From NCBI GenBank assembly GCA_001695595.3, contig MBPM02000006.1, positions 744,001 to 808,000 on the forward strand: a DNA stretch of 64,000 nucleotides, read 5' to 3'. The position numbers and the translations under genes are program-made. Numbering within the stretch: the stretch's first letter is position 1; each line of letters opens with the position of its first letter. The notes under the pieces are model-generated. The model saw nothing but the letters and a program-made list of their open reading frames with translations, made no database searches and was not told where the DNA came from. Origin of the DNA: Plasmopara viticola. Its lineage: Eukaryota; Oomycota; Peronosporomycetes; Peronosporales; Peronosporaceae. Positions 24,107-35,518 of the stretch are shown here, in pieces.

Positions 24107-24384
24107 AGCGTCAGGTGTCTTCAAGGAAATCAGCATGAAGGACAAAAAAAGAGAGAATGACCACGATTTTTCAGTTGTTTAACTTTTCTATGGTATTACT
24201 ACCACCTTTAAACATCATCATTAATGTAATACCTCAATCCATAAAATTTTGATGATTTTTCTTGGCATTTAAAGTGGACAGACGTCACATACTGAATATC
24301 TCCCTTTCTTGCAATTACAAACTAGTACATCATACAGTCGTCGTTGTATAGAAAGCCATTTGTTTATAATTAATTCTACAAATC

Positions 24385-25362
24385 CTACCATCTACTGTCA
24401 ATGTTGCAGTGATTGCCAGCCACAAGCGACGAAATGGGTGGCAACATTGGACGTCGTAGCGGTGGCAACTGAATGACAGAGGATGCAACAATTCTTGGCA
24501 CTTGATTTGCAGCCCCAGGAACGTAGTCGTTTGTAAACTCTGGGCTTGATTGCACGGACATGTGCGGAGAGCACGGTTGGTAGCAATACCCTGGCGTAAA
24601 AATTTGACCATTGAGATGTGGTGCTGAAAGCGACATGGACGATGTCTGTACAGGCGTGGCAACGAATTGTGAACAAGGATATGGTGACTCCACTAGCAAT
24701 GGACCCTGCGGCGACAACGCTCGAATCGACGAGTCAGATTTTATATCGTGGCCACGCTCAGTGCCGTGCAACGGTAAGGCCTTTACCAATCCATTTGCGA
24801 CCTCGTCTTCATTGGCAGCGAGTGGGTTATTGATCGTCGGGTCGTCCAGCAACGCAGCAAGCTTTCTCTTCTGTTTAAGTAGCTGCTCGGCGTACGACTC
24901 GCGTCGCGCACCGTCGAAGTATGAGATGGCATGTTCCATGGAGGAAATACTCTTGCGAAGGCCAGTAATCTGGCGGTGCGGCCAGCGAGCAATGCCACGT
25001 CGTCTGCATATCTTCTTTAGTAACGTCACACAGATGCCAAAGTTTGCTGCCACTTTGGCCAGCGGCTCTTCAAAATGTGGACGCAACATGTCAAGCGTGA
25101 TGCTATTTGAAGCCGCCATATTTGGTCGACTTAAGCCCGATTTAATTGGCGGAGAAATCGATAATGCCGTATTAATCGACGACAATGGCAGTGGTGATGA
25201 GACAGGCCTCGCGACTTTGCGACGTTTGACCGGTGTGACCGTAAACTGTGCGAATTGGCGCTTGTGTCCCAAAGGTGGAAGTGCGGTGGCTCGGGGGGTC
25301 ATCAGAGCTGAGTTCGCCAAGAGGGCGATGGTGTCATGACTTGGCAGTGCAATTGCTTCCAT
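24385..25362 (-). CDS. RWP-RK domain transcription factor, copy 1
   Basis: 325 residues from the ATG at 25362 to TAG at 24385. I chose this start because the open frame upstream begins with GTG at 25593, while this ATG is conserved in the second copy and gives both proteins the same length. The RWP-RK domain is at about 88-140: ITLDMLRPHFEEPLAKVAA, TLLKKICRRRGI, RWPHRQITGL. RWP-RK proteins bind DNA; in plants they control nitrogen responses and egg-cell fate, and oomycetes hold a separate family of unknown targets. A basic VKRRKV (45-50) is a likely nuclear signal. The segment at 155-172 is Lys/Leu-rich and helical. The C-terminal third is Pro/Ser/Gln-rich, typical of an activation region. 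The canonical final Lys of RWPxRK is Gln. No intron is visible. Confidence 0.88.
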   Translation of the reverse strand: MEAIALPSHDTIALLANSALMTPRATALPPLGHKRQFAQFTVTPVKRRKVARPVSSPLPLSSINTALSISPPIKSGLSRPNMAASNSITLDMLRPHFEEPLAKVAANFGICVTLLKKICRRRGIARWPHRQITGLRKSISSMEHAISYFDGARRESYAEQLLKQKRKLAALLDDPTINNPLAANEDEVANGLVKALPLHGTERGHDIKSDSSIRALSPQGPLLVESPYPCSQFVATPVQTSSMSLSAPHLNGQIFTPGYCYQPCSPHMSVQSSPEFTNDYVPGAANQVPRIVASSVIQLPPLRRPMLPPISSLVAGNHCNIDSRW

Positions 25363-25760
25363 TGCACTTGTCACCGAACGAGTAAATTGAGAGATGATGG
25401 AGTCAAATACAGTACTTAGTAGCTGCGTGCCGTTTAGTTTGTAGGATAAGGATGACTGGCAACGCTCAATTTGAAAGCGCCGGCTTGTTGAGTCCGGTAG
25501 GAGCTGTGTCTGTCTAGATGCAGGAGCCAGGAAAGGACAAGGTGATCGACCTTTTCCGTTCAAAGCTACAAAGAATAGCTGAGCTAGATGCACAGTTGAC
25601 CTTTCTGCGATTTAAAATGGGAGTTGACATCTCGCTGTCTACAGTCAATGCTTTGTTGAGGCGTTTGCGTATAATTCCAGTAAGTCGTAACTACTGTATC
25701 GTAGAGAAAGTTATAACAAATTGCTTGTTTGCTGTTATTTCGAACGGCAGACCAAGTTGA
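25363..25760 (-). promoter_or_regulatory. Upstream region of RWP-RK copy 1
   Basis: Well conserved with 36497-36900 (about nine in ten bases by eye over the first 200 bp), which suggests retained promoter or 5' UTR. A four-base length difference near 25410/36540 breaks the upstream frame in copy 2, further evidence that the frame upstream of 25362 is not coding. No specific core element identified. Confidence 0.4.
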
Positions 25761-27360
25761 ACTCGTCCAACGACGCGGTTCCCGATTGTTGGCTTTTGAT
25801 TACGCACACTCAGTTCATGATGATGCGCCGCCAGCTTCAAGGTCATGTGTTGCTATGGCTTTCAACTTAAGTAACAAATGTGACTCGTAAACGTAGAACA
25901 ATAATACATTCATATTACTGTCCTGCACTAAAAGCTCGGCCCAACATTTGCCGCACTAGCATCATCGCGCAAAGCTTTAGGACATAATCTTCTTTGCGGC
26001 CATACTTTTTTTCTTGTGAGGGTTGCGATTTGGGTTTGCAGGACTCTAAAGTACTCGGTGTCATTTTACCTTTACTGGAGTATGGGCTGTATGGAACCGT
26101 GAATCTGTATAGGAGCTTGCGCACTGCAAATATACCTTTCCGTATGAAACGCTTCAAGGACCACTCGCGCAGTATAGCTTAAAAAATCGCGTAGCTTGCT
26201 CCGACACCCGCAATAGGCTCACAACAAGAGAAACTGGCAGGAGAATATTCGGTTTGCAGAGCCGTTTCTTTTTCTCAGCTTTAATCTATAGCAAGTGGTA
26301 TTGCAGGAGCTACGCTCGACCAAGGCGTGGTCTCTCATGTAGATTCTGCAATCTCACGTGTTAAACGACGCACAAATTTGAATAGATAACATTATACAAA
26401 GCTAACTCATTTAAGAAGGGCAGTACATGTCGATGTGAGTTTTACATCATGTAATAATAATACTCGTACCGATACTTGGAAGGCCAGCCGTCATGTCGCG
26501 CTAAAGTCGTTCTATGTTCGAGAGTTGCAACTCAACCCGGGTTTTGCCCGATTTAGCGAAAAAAAAAGGATCTATCGTATCAGACAGGCGTGTGTTGTGA
26601 AGCTAACAACAGTCTGCTTCTGAGTTCTGGCGCCACATTACGGTGCTATGACGAGCACCATCTCAAATAAGAGTGGGTGACGAATTGGCAATTTGGGTCC
26701 ACACGCATGTCATGCATACTGGTATAGGATTACACGGAGCTGACTGTGCTGTTTATCAATAAAACAAGGTTTGGTACCTCAGGTATAAAACTCTGTCTAA
26801 TAGATGAAGTGACGTGGAGAATGTTAAGAGACAAAGTTAGTGTACCACCCATTAAGAAAAATTTAAGAATATATATTCCATGTTTGATAAAAGCTCCACG
26901 CGTTTCATATTTTCCGCCCCACGAGTGCATTTCTAACTTTAAGCCCGGCCTTTCAGGTAACAAATTGCAAACACCAACTTTTCCTGTTCATTGGAAAACA
27001 AGGCCGCTTTGTTGATCATATGTTTGTGTACTGGTGCCTTTTCCCATGGGAAATTTCGTCGATTGAAGGATGGTCGTCAGCACAATCAGCAATTTTCCGC
27101 TTTATCATTGACTGCCCTCGTCATAGATCTGCTTTGTCAGATCGCACTTATAAAGAAGAGGTATCGTATAGGCCTTGATGAATGATAGCTTCATTGTCGT
27201 GCGCCGTGCTAATGCGTCGTAGAATACTCCGCGCTTTTTGGGTTACGTGAGGCGCTACAATCCAACCGTCATCCGACACATAAATCACAAATTGTGTTTT
27301 TGGAACGCCCTTCTTGAATTTGCCTATCTTTGATGCATGCTTCTTCGTCGTTACTAGTCT
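25760..27360. other. Right part of duplication unit 1, no intact gene
   Basis: Alternating conserved and diverged blocks relative to 36890-38305. A frame containing VRELQLNPGFARF (26516-26560, + strand) has a counterpart VQELQPNRFYAQFGG in unit 2, so an old coding sequence may underlie it. Not recognised. Confidence 0.35.
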
Positions 27361-29360
27361 CGCCGAGGGCCGATGCTCAATTAAGACGTGCAAAAGTAGT
27401 GATTAATAGCAAATGCAGCATTCTATACATACGAAGTCCTTCTGGAATCGCTGTTGAAATACTCAGAGACGCCTATTTGCGGCATCACAAACGAAAGGCA
27501 ATATCCGCGATTGTTTTCATCAAGGACGTACTCACCAACTAACTTTACTTTTAAGGCCATGCAATACATAGTACTAGCGCAAGTCCCGTAAACGTGAGAT
27601 GTTTAAGATAAATACCGATAAAGTCACGCTTTTGAGAGGATACAGTCAATCCGTATGAACTATCATCGAATAGTGGTATCTGCAAGATGTTGCTTCGCTT
27701 ATTTACATCCCGAGAATGTTAATTGACATGAAGAAATCACTGGTGCCCTGATCAGTGGTGACTAAATGACTTTATTGATTGAAGGTCATACAGTTTCTAG
27801 ATGCAATTCTAGACAACAAAAGATCGCGTAAGCTTTCCATTTAATATATCTATACGCAATGACGATAGTCATGCCGGTATAGACTTGTCGTACACGAGAT
27901 GCCAAATTTTTTGGAAGCTTTGATTAGTGCAGCGTTTCTTCAACGTTAAAGTTTCAGCTAGCAATATACAAAAGACTGTTGATTCTGCATCACAAAGGCT
28001 TGAACTACACTTAGTAGACTTTAAAAAGGCATAATAAGAGCTGTAGAGTCGTCGGCGGTCATTCAAGCAAGTCGGTCAAAACGTGGCCAACTGTTTGCCC
28101 TTGGCAAATATCATGACAATGTTCGGTTTAAAGAATCTTCTAACGGAAAGACAGACGCTGAAAATTTGCCATCTTCGACTTGTCTTCACAATACACTTGC
28201 GTTATTGATGATATGACCTATAAGCACGAGTATGAGCACAAGAAAGACTTGAGTGAGCAACTTCGCAAACTTAAGCTATGCGATAGTATTGAAAAATCTA
28301 AAAAAAGATCAAGTGTAAGTGTCACTATCTTTAGCAAAGAAGGCATAAGCTTTCCAGAGGCTTAAAACGTGTCCTTCCAACACTTGCTTATCGGCATAAG
28401 CAGCGCGTTGAAAGGGTAAAACCACAACTTTGAATGCGGCTTGCATATATCAAAGTGGCATAGCAAATCGATGCTACTATAGCTTTTGGAGACGAAATGC
28501 ATGACTAAATATTATTGAAAGCCATTTCAATGCGAGCGTTTCGCACTTTTAGATCCTGGCTTAAAAATAGACTTTCTAACAGAAAGTGCTATTGTTTGAT
28601 GTGTTGAAGGGCAATGCACATGCATCTTTTTCGGCCACCTTCACCCAATTAGATCGAAGTAGAACTTGGCTTGTAACACAGAGTTCGTGCCAGTGTATAT
28701 TAGTGCCGGCGATGCGCATGGGCTTATAGCCGCATCTAACTTAATCTGAACTAAAAGGCGACGTGTACATATAATCGATCTCGTGAGAATCATAAGCTCT
28801 CTTGTTTCTATGAGCACTACAGGCTACTATGGACACCTAATTGGAAATCGCTTCGTTCTCCAAATTGTTGCGTCCCTGAGTTTAAGGACCTTTAGGTGAG
28901 AAGAAAACGCATCTTTTACATCTCGTGGTTTGGAGACTAAGCAAATTTAAGCGCGAGAGTAGGGTTAGGTATTCCACAATCAGCTTTGGTATACGTGCCA
29001 GAGGAATACTCAAAGTGTGTTAACTGCTTTGTTCCTTTGGTGTAGCATGTTTCAGCACTCGCTGGAGCTTATTCACCCCCCTTTTTGAGATTTTGAAGCG
29101 AGTAATCGCAGCACTTCACCAGTTTGTCATGGTGACTGTATAAACATCTCTGCTGCACAAAAAGTTTTTATGGAATATCTAGTTGCCCCTGTAGCAAAGG
29201 AGAGTCGGATTTTATTTGTACTATCTCGTACTTACCCCTTTTACAAAAACCGGCATATCGAGGTGAGCGTTTGTAAAAAAATGTGGCGGCAGGATAGAAT
29301 GTGGCAAACTAGCCGTGGCTTTAAGAAGAGCAAATCTTATAAAGTACCTTTGAGTGATAT
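27360..29360. other. Gene-free stretch
   Basis: About 2 kb of AT-rich sequence with short frames only. I recognise no element or gene. Confidence 0.3.
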
Positions 29361-29367
29361 AAGATTT

Positions 29368-29790
29368 GACGTGACCGTCGTCACCGGCAGAATTGCCGGT
29401 AATGATAATTATGCCATATAATTCTATCGTTTCCACATACATTTGTATTGGCACTATCCATACGAATAGGCGATCACATAGTTTCAGACTAAAAACAGAG
29501 CCCAGAATATCTTCAGAAATATTGAGAGCAAAAAAAAATCTTATTGGTTGCAATAAATTCAGAATGTGTAAGAAGCCAGACAGAGCTGAGAAAAATGATA
29601 GCCTCGAGGATGTCACCAGTGATCGACCAGCAAGGCTGTAGCGAGACAAGAATCCATAAGAGATCCATTGCAATATTACTTCTTAAATTGCCCAAAGCAA
29701 ATAACGCTCCCCTTTACCTACTTCTTCGTCCCGCTCACCGCCCAAGCCTTGTTTGATAGTTGACTTTTGGTAAGCTTCCTTCGTTACATC
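29368..29790 (+). repeat. Putative LTR copy
   Basis: Shares the GTCGTCACCGGCAG head, the ATACATTTGTATTGGCACTATCC block, the AAAAATGATAGCCT block and the CGCCCAAGCCTTG block with 15701-16110 and 41800-42290. Boundaries are approximate, and no matching partner LTR or internal coding region is adjacent, so it may be a solo LTR. Confidence 0.4.
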
Positions 29791-29799
29791 ATATGTCGT

Positions 29800-30880
29800 A
29801 AAACAAATGGTCAAAGGCATCTTTAACCGAATGAACCATTGCGTGCCGTGTCCTGATTGTGCGAAACAATTTTTTTTACTTAGCTAAGCTTCGAATTCAA
29901 TTTCAGATTCCTCAAATGGACTTTTAACTTCCGACAGGTGGTACCAAAATTTTAGTACAAATCTTAACAGCAATTTGCAGATATTACACCTATCCTCATC
30001 TCCTTTTTGGCTCAGAAAATAACGCATTTTGTCTATCACTGATTTAGTTAGTGATGTACGATCATTGTCTAAGCTTCATTTGAATGTATTGCAGTAAAAA
30101 TACGTACCTTTGGCAACATTTTTCAATCTGGCTCGATCAGCTTCACCAACAAGCTTCGCATTTCCATACAAAGCGGAATTTTACATCAGCTGGTTGATTT
30201 GTGGTCCGTTCTTGTGTCATAAGGCAATTACAAATTACTAGAACAAATCAAAAACCTGACAAAACCAGGGTTTAGTTGACCTTTTCTATCATCTAAGTCA
30301 CCAATCCAGTTATCAGTTTCACAGCACGTTGCCTAAGCTTTTTTAGCAGATTGCTCATCAGCGGTTCGAGTAGGAGATTGTACGGGTTAAAAGTTATTGC
30401 GTGCCAAACTCTGGGCAATTTCAAAAGTTATGCTTAACAAGAAGAAAATCAACATCCGATTCTATGAGCAGCCAATAATTCAGCTTAACAGTTCTCTTTC
30501 AAATGACTTGACAACGCCAGACCCTGTTACTTTCTTTCTCGAGAAGCATCTATATGATTTGCGGCAGTATTTTTGCTTTCTGCTGCGTACTTCCTACTGA
30601 GCTTTTGATCCGAATAACTACGTGCTCTACCTTTTCAAGGGCCGTATCCAGCCCTTGCAAGACCATCATCTTTCAGCGTTTGAGCTGTTGTGCCTCCTTC
30701 ATCGCAAATGCAAACTTATTTGTCCAAGATGTATTGGCTTGACTCGAGCGATGTGTACCGAAGTTGTGCTAAATCGGATCGTCCGATCGCCAACCTGCCA
30801 CAGCCTCCACGATCTTATCGCACTAAAGCCCATTACTGTTATGATACTGTAAACCTGACGGCGCTGGCATCAACATTTTT
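29800..30880. other. Intergenic, no recognised gene
   Basis: Short overlapping frames at 30397-30852 (+ strand) have no recognisable domain. Confidence 0.25.
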
Positions 30881-30903
30881 ATTCGGGAAATCGTTTTCAA
30901 GTG

Positions 30904-31017
30904 GTCGGTCGGCGTCCAATCAGCATGTCGATCTTATCACCGGCCTCGTTGTATTCGTCTTTGGTAGCCTGGAACACCAACTTTTGCTGTTTAACGTATC
31001 TTTGCAATTCAATGGTA
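30904..31017 (-). pseudogene. Short coding-like fragment, unassigned
   Basis: The - strand reads IELQRYVKQQKLVFQATKDE and ends IDMLIGRRP, with a helical charged composition unlike the surrounding translations. It is bounded by stops, about 38 codons. Probably a fragment of a lost gene or element. Confidence 0.2.
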
Positions 31018-31019
31018 GA

Positions 31020-32700
31020 ATTATCTATACAAGCTACTAATTACGCATGATTGTGAGCCGGAATGTACAATAGATTAGCACAAGCTCGTGCTCAAACTCC
31101 TTTACTCCACAGCCTTTGTCTCCGTAGAAACTCTGTGCACTCTAAGGGTCACTTACAATATGCCCGATATCCCAAATGGCAGTAATACTTCAATAGAATG
31201 GACAAGATCGACGGTCGTCATTTGCTCGTGAGAAATAAAGTATAATATCCTCCGTACATTGACATACAAAGGACATTATACTAGCAGCCGTTGTTCGGCT
31301 GTCTGGATGCTGACCTCATTGGGTAGGCACATTGTATCTTTAACATGCATGCGGTTGCTAGGTCAGAGTGACTTGCTAGTGACGGCGGTATTGCATCCGG
31401 ACCTGCCATTTCGCAAGCCTAGACATCATAGAAATACATCAGAGATCCTCCCTTAGCGACCTGAAAAGTGTTGCGCCCGTGCGTTACCATAATACTTCTG
31501 TCTCCTACTTCTATCCACATGTCATCCAATCTAATGAGCAAAGGCTGCATCGTGGCAGATCTTGAAGCAATTGGTTTGTTTTTAATTTCAGATTCTCAGC
31601 TTCGATGCTTGGGCTTTTTTATCGAATCTGACTTATCTAATCATACTGCTACAGCTTTTGTACGACGCAAGTCACCATTGGACTTTGACCTGTTAGTAAA
31701 GAAGTCACTATCGCTTTTAAAGTGCCGCAGCATTCACGGTTTTGCCTTTGCACTCTTTAACAAAATTAAAACTTGGTCATGTTCAAGCAATACTTAGCCG
31801 ATGGAAAGAGAGTTCGCCATTGACGACTACTCAGCGCTTTCTTGCTCTGTGCTTATTAATGCATCAGTGTCCGGTAGCAGCTATATAACGACTGTCCATT
31901 CTGTCTACGAACTACCCACGTGTTCGCGGCAGGTCCAAACTCCATGGACAGATTAGCTCACATAAAAGCGATGATAAGGTCGTACAAGCATTTAGCAGTG
32001 GGTCGTCTGACTGCTTCTTCGCACGGTGGAACTGCCTACCCTAAGAAGAAGACTATTTTACCTTGCTGTGTTGCATTTAGGCTCGATCTATATCCTGACC
32101 TTCTTTGAGAAGATTTTCAGCTCAAAAAGGTCACTGACGTGCGAATGAGACGGAGGTACTATAGACTTAAATGATAGGATCTATGTCTTACGATCAGCAT
32201 GACAGTGGGTGTATTCACCACGCTTACCATTTGGCATGTCTTTTCCAACAAAAAAGTGAAATAAATATATGTATACAACTACATTTAGAAGGAGCAGTAG
32301 CTGCTTGATAGTTCTCGTTGAAAGATCATAGTTCGAGGAGCCGAAGCACCTTTCGAGACTTCTTATATACAATGTTGGAGGCATCGTCAAAGCTATTAGG
32401 TCGTCGCTAAGCACGAGAGGATTTTTCTTTCAAGTTTGCGTTTGTGTTGATTATGTTAAAACATAGACGCTTCTTGTTCTGTATTTCTCATTCATTTGGA
32501 ATTTGGAGCGGCATTCTAAATGTTTTGAATTATTTTATACATTTTTAATTTATTTTACGTCCTTTTGTATTGTGTGTGTTCTACACTAGTGAGTGCGGCT
32601 GGTGTGTTGCCCCATCTCCATCACCACTTCGTCAAAGTACTCCTTATTTTCCTTTCCCAGGTACTGCTCAAGTATGTCAGCGCGATTTTGTCCAAGGTGA
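31020..32700. other. Intergenic, no recognised gene
   Basis: Frames of up to 109 codons (31468-31797, + strand) with no known motif. The right end passes into the hAT remnant. Confidence 0.25.
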
Positions 32701-34550
32701 AAATCGTCTTCCTCAACGATATCATCCCATCGTCCTCTTTGCCAGGAAATGCCGTTCCTTCTCATCTTTCCCAGTCATCGCCAACATTTGCGTGTAGGGG
32801 TCGGTGCACTTCTTCGCCAGCGATTTCTGCAGCTGCGTCGAGTTGAATGCTATGACGACCTGCTGCTCACATTTGTCGGCACCGAGACGGACACGTTGTT
32901 TCGTCCGCACTCGGTTAGTAGTCTTGTGGTTCCGCTCGCACGAGCTGGGTTGCCGTGTACTTGGGTGAGAAATTTGGCGAGATGCTGTAAATCTCTGTCG
33001 TCCATTTGTGCCCAAATCAACGACGGCTTTAACATGTGCGCCCTGTACACTGGTGTGCGCTCAATCGATGAAGATGGATAATATGCGAACTCCTACTGTA
33101 GGGTACCGAGCACCTCTAGGTCGTCCGTGGCAATGCGCGCAATGCTTCGCGACACTATCGAAACAAAGGGCCCTATCCCATCTCGACAAACCAATAATAG
33201 TAGTTCAGTCATCCTGACGCGCATGTCGTGATAGAACGGATCAATGACAAAGTTCAGGGCGTGAGCGGATGTATAGATCTTGCCCAGCAATGAACTAGCA
33301 CGTCCGAGCAATCCACCTTCAGATGCGCCACTACATCCGTCGTCGATAATCTGTATCTTATGCACAATCTGAAGAAAACACGCAAAGACTGCGGTGAAGG
33401 TTGCCTCATCGCCCCCCGAAGTGTAATGGCGCGGCAAAGCGGCTTCAGAAGTTCATGCAGCGCTGCGGCTCTCTTCCAATGGTCATCGTCGATGAGTGAT
33501 TCACGCAATCCATCTTCCATCAATATCTCTTCGTACTTATCCTCATGGTCGATCATGTAAGGCCTGGCGAGGAGCGCAGACTTCCCGAGAATGTACATTA
33601 ATGCGATTTCGTAAACAGGGTCAGGCTGTACGGACGGCCACACTTTTCCACAACAACGTGGTCGAACATGGAGGTTACCAGATGTATCGCGTTGATCTTC
33701 TTCACAATATAGACGTTCTGGGCCACATTTTTTTTGATAATCAAGACTTTAGCCAGTCCATGCACAGATTGTGTCCCCCCTGCGGCGCACACCCGAAAGC
33801 AAATGCGAACTTGTTTGATTGAAGCGCCAGTTGACGCAGGCATGTCATCACACTGTGTGGATCGTGGAAAGAGACCACATCGGTTCCTGAGTTTGTGGTA
33901 TAACACCTTGAAGCAATTCGTCGTCCTCGACCTCTTCTCTATTGAGGCCGTTCGAAGCAAGTCCAATCGACACACGAAAAGCCCTCTTTCCAGACAAGAC
34001 CTTCGCGAGCAGATTAACGGCCGTCTCGAGACTTGACTTCATGGAAAAGTGAAGCAAAAATAGGCCTTGGGCCCGCAAACCATCTGGTTGAGGGCCTTTC
34101 TGTCCGCCTTGTTCGTGGCACATCACCCTAAACTTGCTGATTTGTCGCATTGAAGCCACCTGCACGCGTGTGTACTCATTGGTAAGCAAAACACCGCCGA
34201 TGACCTCCGGCGAAGGATACTCGTATGTCGGGCGAATGTGTTTTGACCACGCTTTCCAATAATCATCTATAAACATTGTGAAACACGTGCATCGCCGTTG
34301 CGAGAGACTCATGCCGTTGCGAGAAGATAATGCCCTTTCTCAATTTCACTTGCAGACATGGAGTCGCACCGGCGAGGAGTCGAAGATGGGTATGTACTAC
34401 GAGAAGAACCCGCAGCAGTGAATGAACGCTTGGCGAGCGGCAGCCAGGGTGCAGAAGTATTGGACTCGTTGTCGTCGCCCGTGTGTTCGGAAACTATTAT
34501 TTCTGGGGCAACAGCCGATGACTTTTGGAAACCCAGGACATTGATCATTG
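32700..34550 (-). pseudogene. hAT-superfamily transposase remnant
   Basis: Reading the - strand, successive frames give an ordered transposase. There is an N-terminal Ser-rich part (34548-34309). Next come IRPTYEYPSPEVIGGVLL (34312 frame), typical of the region before the first catalytic Asp, and AAGGTQSVHGLAKVLIIK (about 33780), resembling the C-H-x-L-N/H block. KYEEILMEDGLRESLIDDD with WKRAAALHELLKPL follows (33530-33440), then IDPFYHDMR (about 33230) and a C-terminal ERNHKT with VRLGADKCEQQVV (about 32930-32860), like the hAT dimerisation region. At least four frame changes break it. A 19-bp tandem unit at 34294-34325 coincides with the first. GC is higher than its surroundings, suggesting a younger insertion than R1 or R2. 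Terminal inverted repeats not found. Confidence 0.7.
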
Positions 34551-34767
34551 CTGGCGTGTGTGGACTTGGCTCACCTACAGTTTGGGAAAATAAAAATTAA
34601 AAATTAGGCATATTTAGACCACTTGGTAATACCTTGCAACAATCTCACATTCATTGCGGACCCTCTCATCTCTGACACAAAAGGTACCACAGCGCTCACT
34701 ACTTGTGCACGACAAAAACTAGAGGCAAGGTATTGTAGCCTACCCCGCCAGGACAGATGTGGTAAGG
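34550..34767. other. Spacer between hAT remnant and retroelement copy 3
   Basis: No gene. A 10-bp inverted pair (AATACCTTGC 34628-34637; GCAAGGTATT 34725-34734) is present and may be chance. Confidence 0.25.
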
Positions 34768-35003
34768 TAATGTAATGTATTACGTTATCGCGTTGCCAAG
34801 TTATGCACGTGCTAGGCTCAGTCTGGCTAGTCCACGGCATAGAGTGGTATCCGCATACGTCGGGTCTCGTTCGGCGGGCAGTGCAGCCAGCACCGAGGTC
34901 GTGAGGGTCTTCCATTATGTTGTTTATCTTTGACTTGGTAAGAGCCCGGGTGGTGTCCTGGTGCTGGAGACCGCCGCGTCGAGGGTGACTCGTTTGAGAC
35001 CTG
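34768..35003 (-). mobile_element. Short retroelement, copy 3 (5'-truncated)
   Basis: Tail (ATTAC-type units, left) and body match copies 1 and 2, but similarity stops after GAGACCTGG at 35003, losing the first 85 or so bases of the element's 5' end. The stop point coincides with the left edge of duplication unit 2. Confidence 0.65.
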
Positions 35004-35101
35004 GTCTATCTATAAATATAGTACACTACGCCCGTCCCTAACGGGATTGCAATGCTTCGGCTTCGAGTTGATATTTAATGAAAACAGCCACGACTCAGCT
35101 C

Positions 35102-35205
35102 GGAAACGGTTGGGGTGACGCCCTCCTTCCAAGCGCGGGGGCTTAATGCTCGCGCGCTTCGGGCAGGTGCTCTCGGGCATCTGCAGGTCTCTAACGAGTC
35201 TCAAC
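35102..35205 (+). mobile_element. Short retroelement, inverted 5' fragment
   Basis: Carries only the first 105 or so bases of the family (GGTTGGGGTGACGCCCTCC onward) in the + orientation, opposite to every other copy here. It has no tail. Its inner break overlaps the break of copy 3 by about 20 bp around AGGTCTCTAACGAGTC. Confidence 0.65.
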
Positions 35206-35518
35206 CTTGTGTTTTTGAACTTGCACAAGCGTCAGGTATCTTTAAGGAATAAATTATAAAGGAAAAAAAAGAGAGAACGAGCACGGTTTTAGTTTTTCAC
35301 TTTTTTTCTATGGTACTATCACCAACTTTAATCATCATCACTAATGTAACTCCTGTGAACTACAATTGATATAATGAGCCATTCGCAGTATCCAAAGTGG
35401 ACAGACGTCGCATACTGGATATCTCCCCTTCTTATAAAGTAGTACAATATCATCATGTTATTCGCAGTCGTCTCGTTGTGTATAAAAAGTAATTTGTTTA
35501 TAATTATTTCTACAAATT

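Larger units (their letters stand above)
23660..27360. repeat. Segmental duplication unit 1 (contains RWP-RK copy 1)
   Basis: Direct repeat of 35004-38305. Shared landmarks are CTTCGGCTT and ACAGCCACG left of the gene, the whole RWP-RK coding region, ACCAAGTTGAACTCG (25752; 36896), ATCAGACAGGCGTGTGTT (26579; 37646) and GTCGTGCGCCG (27197; 38138). Similarity falls with distance from the gene. Each unit carries its own insertions of the short retroelement at different sites. Confidence 0.75.

Noticed and set aside
24611..25339. A 242-codon + strand frame antisense to RWP-RK copy 1, with an equal-length counterpart at 35745-36473
   Set aside because: It is the shadow of a conserved coding sequence; it lacks any domain, and its conservation follows from that of the RWP-RK frame.
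25363..25593. 77-codon N-terminal extension of RWP-RK copy 1
   Set aside because: It would start at GTG, and the same region is frameshifted in copy 2, so the conserved ATG at 25362 is the better start.
34628..34734. Small MITE bounded by a 10-bp inverted pair
   Set aside because: One 10-bp match within 107 bp is easily chance, and no target duplication was seen.
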